A stretch of DNA of 35,604 nucleotides from Gordonia tangerina (GTDB lineage: Bacteria; Actinomycetota; Actinomycetes; Mycobacteriales; Mycobacteriaceae): NCBI RefSeq assembly GCF_021556435.1, contig NZ_JAKGCU010000035.1:1-35604 (forward strand), in the 5' to 3' direction. Both the position numbers and the translations under genes were made by a program. Shown here one piece after another: positions 33,699 to 35,604 of this stretch (its first letter is position 1; each line of letters begins with the position of its first letter). The notes under the pieces were generated by a model, which made no database searches, was not told where the DNA came from, and worked only from the letters and a program-made list of their open reading frames with translations.

Positions 33699-34007
33699 TC
33701 AGGTCGACGGTTTGGCGTCGAGCACGACCTCGAACTCGAGCAGGTCGGCTCCGCTGGCGACGGGCTTGGCGCGCTCGCCGGAGTGTGCCTCGCGGGCGGG
33801 ACCCGACGCCCACGCCTGAAAGTCCTCCTCGGTCTCCCAGTGCGTGACCACGAAGTAGCGGTCGTCGCCCTTGACCGGACGCAGCAGTTGGAATCCCAGG
33901 AAGCCCTTCGATCCGTCGACCGAATGAGCCCGATTGGCGAATCGCTTCTCGAGTTCGGGGCCGGCGCCTTCGGGGACCGAGATCGCGTTGATCTTCACAA
34001 CAGACAT
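33699..34007 (-). CDS. mhuD: Heme-degrading monooxygenase MhuD
   Basis: 102-residue ABM-fold protein nearly colinear with Rv3592/MhuD. The motifs VVKINAI, GFLGFQLLRPVKGDDRYFVVTHWE and LLEFEVVLD are all recognisable. The key residues fall at the exact M. tuberculosis numbers: Asn7, Trp66 and heme ligand His75 (REAHSGERA). MhuD opens heme to mycobilin and frees iron. The ATG at 34007 is chosen because it gives this numbering and has AGGG 8 bases upstream; a GTG at 34013 would be too close to that site. Next to it lies an alpha/beta hydrolase like Rv3591c, the same neighbourhood as in M. tuberculosis. No IdeR iron box is visible upstream. Confidence 0.92.
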   Translation of the reverse strand: MSVVKINAISVPEGAGPELEKRFANRAHSVDGSKGFLGFQLLRPVKGDDRYFVVTHWETEEDFQAWASGPAREAHSGERAKPVASGADLLEFEVVLDAKPST

Positions 34008-34072
34008 GGCCACACCCTACTGGCATGCTGGAGGACGTCATCAGCAGTTCGTATCGGAGGCGGAGGTTCGTG

Positions 34073-34456
34073 ATGGCGCGGGAGCGATTGACGCCGGGTC
34101 CGGAGCATCCCATCACCGTGGCGCCCGCGGATGGGCGGGTCGTGGTGCGCGCGGGTGACGCGGTGGTCGCCGACAGCGTGACCGCGCTGATCCTGCGGGA
34201 GGCGCACTACCCGCCGGTGGTCTACCTCCCCTTGTCCGACGTGGATTCATCGATGCTGCGTGAGAGTGCGACCACCACCTACTGCCCGTTCAAGGGGGAG
34301 GCGAACTACTACGACCTCGTCGTCGACGGCGGTGTGTTGCCAGATGCGCTCTGGGTGTACCGCGATCCCTACGACGCGGTCGCCACCATCGGCGGTCACG
34401 TCGCGTTCTACCCGGATCGGGTGCAGATCGAGACCGGCGTCGCGCGGGTCGGCTAG
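34073..34456 (+). CDS. DUF427 family protein
   Basis: 127 residues with one DUF427 beta-rich domain. GRVVVRAGDAVVADSVTALILREAHYPPVVYLPLSDVD followed by TYCPFKGEANYYDLV and DALWVYRDPYDAVATIGGHVAFYPDRV are the family signature (the CPFKG/YY core and the AFY motif). The function is not established. The ATG at 34073 follows GGAGGCGGAGG; an upstream ATG at 34025 is in frame but lacks a site. Divergent from mhuD with a 65-base gap; the hydrolase gene follows after 26 bases. Confidence 0.82.
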   Translation: MARERLTPGPEHPITVAPADGRVVVRAGDAVVADSVTALILREAHYPPVVYLPLSDVDSSMLRESATTTYCPFKGEANYYDLVVDGGVLPDALWVYRDPYDAVATIGGHVAFYPDRVQIETGVARVG

Positions 34457-34482
34457 TTCGTCGCTGCCATACCCTGGAGTTC

Positions 34483-35334
34483 GTGACGACCGAGTACGTG
34501 GCGGGAACGGTGAGCAGGTCGGGCGATGCAGCGCCGGCAGTCCGGGAGACCGGGTTGCGTGATCATGGCGGGCCGGTCGACGTCGACGGACACGATGTTC
34601 GTGGAGTCGGTCCGATCGTGTTGCTGCACGGACTGATGGGGCGCGGACGGACCTGGCGTCGACAGATTCCGTGGCTACGTCGCCACGGCCGCGTCTTCAC
34701 CTTCGACGCGGCCTTCCACACCGGCGCCGACGTCGCCGCACCCGACGATGTCGCCGAACTGAGTACCGAACGCTTTGTGGCCGACCTCGCCGAGATCCTC
34801 GTGTGGATCGATCAGGGGCCTGCGGTGCTCGTCGGCCATTCCATGGGCGGGCTGCACGCCTGGTGCACGGCGGCGGCGTATCCGGAGATGGTGTCGGCGT
34901 TGGTCATCGAAGATATGGCGCCGGATTTCCGTGGCCACACGACGCGGGACTGGACACCGTGGTTCGACTCCTGGCCGGAGCGATTCGGCTCTGTCGAGCA
35001 GGCCCAGCAGATGTTCGGTGAGGTAGCGGGGCGCTATTTTTTCGAGGCTTTCGACGACGGCCGGCTGCACGGCGATCTGCAGATCTGGACCGAGCTCGCC
35101 GAGGAGTGGGCCCGGCGCGACTTCTGGTCGCAGTGGCGGGCGGTCGACGTACCCAGTCTGCTCATCGAAGCCGGCAATTCGGTGACCCCGCCCGGGCAGA
35201 TGCGCACCATGCGTTCGCTGCAGCAGTATGCCGACCATCTGTGCGTGGTGGGTGCGGGACATCTTGTGCACGACGACGCCCCGGACGTCTACCAGGGTGC
35301 GGTCGAGGCGTTCTTGTCGGCGTTGCCGAGGTGA
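34483..35334 (+). CDS. Alpha/beta hydrolase, Rv3591c-like
   Basis: 283 residues of alpha/beta hydrolase fold. PIVLLHGLMGRGRTWRRQIP supplies the oxyanion region, VLVGHSMGGLHAW the nucleophile elbow (Ser120), and VVGAGHLVHDD the catalytic His260. The acid position, usually Asp after the sixth strand, reads LLIEAGNSVTPP, so the third triad member is not obvious (a Glu or a shifted Asp may serve). The GTG at 34483 has GGAG about 5 bases upstream. Neighbourhood with mhuD matches Rv3591c-Rv3592. The substrate is unknown. Confidence 0.82.
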   Translation: MTTEYVAGTVSRSGDAAPAVRETGLRDHGGPVDVDGHDVRGVGPIVLLHGLMGRGRTWRRQIPWLRRHGRVFTFDAAFHTGADVAAPDDVAELSTERFVADLAEILVWIDQGPAVLVGHSMGGLHAWCTAAAYPEMVSALVIEDMAPDFRGHTTRDWTPWFDSWPERFGSVEQAQQMFGEVAGRYFFEAFDDGRLHGDLQIWTELAEEWARRDFWSQWRAVDVPSLLIEAGNSVTPPGQMRTMRSLQQYADHLCVVGAGHLVHDDAPDVYQGAVEAFLSALPR

Positions 35335-35354
35335 GTGTTCTGGCGGCGGGTGCT

Positions 35355-35466
35355 GTGGTCTCGATACGCTGACTCGCCTAGCGGCTCGTCGGCTACTCGA
35401 CCACCGGAGGGCGCGGGTCGTCGGCTACTCCCTGGATCGAGTAGCGAGATCGACCACCGGAGAGGT
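35355..35466. repeat. Second cluster of CTACTCGACCACCGG-type repeats
   Basis: GTGGTCTCGATACGC (35355-35369) leads to GGCTACTCGACCACCGG (35391-35407). A degenerate second copy (35418-35466) contains GATCGAGTAG and GATCGACCACCGG. The order and wording match the repeats near 31266-31344. The rest of 35335-35556 shows no gene. Confidence 0.7.
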
Positions 35467-35556
35467 GGCTCCAATCGCTGGTCGATCTGTAAGGAAGGTT
35501 AGGTGAGGTGGCGTCGCTGACTGGCGTCGTGGGCGCTGGGTCGGGACGGTTTCGGG

Positions 35557-35604
35557 TCAGGACGCTTTCTCGAGGTGGACCTGGTAGCCGAGTTGTTTGA
35601 GTTG
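35557..35604 (-). pseudogene. Tail of a minus-strand ORF, possibly a transposase, cut by the window edge
   Basis: Reading leftwards from the window end, 15 codons (QLKQLGYQVHLEKAS) run to a TGA at 35557-35559. The peptide resembles the ends of some actinobacterial transposases, but it is too short to assign and could be any protein. Whether the gene is intact is outside the window. Confidence 0.3.

Noticed and set aside
35490..35510. IdeR iron box (GGTTAGGTGAGG)
   Set aside because: Only a half-like match to TTAGGTTAGGCTAACCTAA without the inverted partner, and no gene start follows.

Overview
The window comes from a high-GC actinobacterium of the order Mycobacteriales, and a Gordonia-like genus fits best. 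This rests on gene content and synteny with Mycobacterium tuberculosis Rv3492c-Rv3523, GTG starts, translationally coupled gene ends, a 13E12/DUF222 repeat-family gene and an MhuD-type heme oxygenase; genus assignment is inference. Most of the window is a sterol uptake and side-chain catabolism cluster. It contains five sites matching the KstR operator (TNNAACNNGTTNNA, strongest form TAGAACACGTTCTA).

Layout. 1-212: C-terminal remnant of an IS30-type transposase and its flank. 213-3506 (minus): ltp3, ltp4 and a tandem DUF35 protein, diverging from a luciferase-like F420-type oxidoreductase (3576-4613) across a KstR box. 4614-10745: an interruption without visible KstR boxes. It holds an SOS-box-preceded HNH/DUF222 gene, a TetR-thioesterase pair facing a CYP102-like stand-alone P450 with a palindrome between them, and a CtaG/DUF2243/DUF5709 membrane cluster. 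10746-15336: echA19 diverging from fadD19 (KstR box), then a nitronate-monooxygenase-family gene and a DUF1206 membrane protein. 15427-19324 (minus): fadD17, fadE27 and fadE26, diverging from ferredoxin fdxD (KstR box). 19736-31179 (plus): KstR box, hsd4B/chsB1, then the mce4 operon yrbE4A-yrbE4B-mce4ABCDEF-mas-mas. 31180-31414: palindromic repeats and a terminator. 31415-32975 (minus): an aldehyde dehydrogenase under a KstR box. 33009-35334: LON-domain protein, mhuD, DUF427 protein and an alpha/beta hydrolase. 35335-35604: more of the same repeat family and the tail of a minus-strand ORF.

How it works together (family knowledge plus inference). Mce4 with YrbE4A/B and the Mas proteins imports sterols; the ATPase MceG is not encoded here. 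FadD19 and FadD17 make side-chain CoA thioesters, FadE26-FadE27 (ChsE4-ChsE5) desaturate them, EchA19 hydrates them and Hsd4B/ChsB1 oxidises the hydroxyacyl-CoA. Ltp3, Ltp4 and the DUF35 protein look like an aldolase module of the kind needed for C-24-branched plant sterols. FdxD probably feeds electrons to side-chain P450s, which are mostly encoded elsewhere. The least expected content is the 4.6-10.7 kb interruption. Its regulation appears separate from the sterol regulon: an SOS box for the HNH gene and a TetR-type palindrome for the P450/thioesterase unit.
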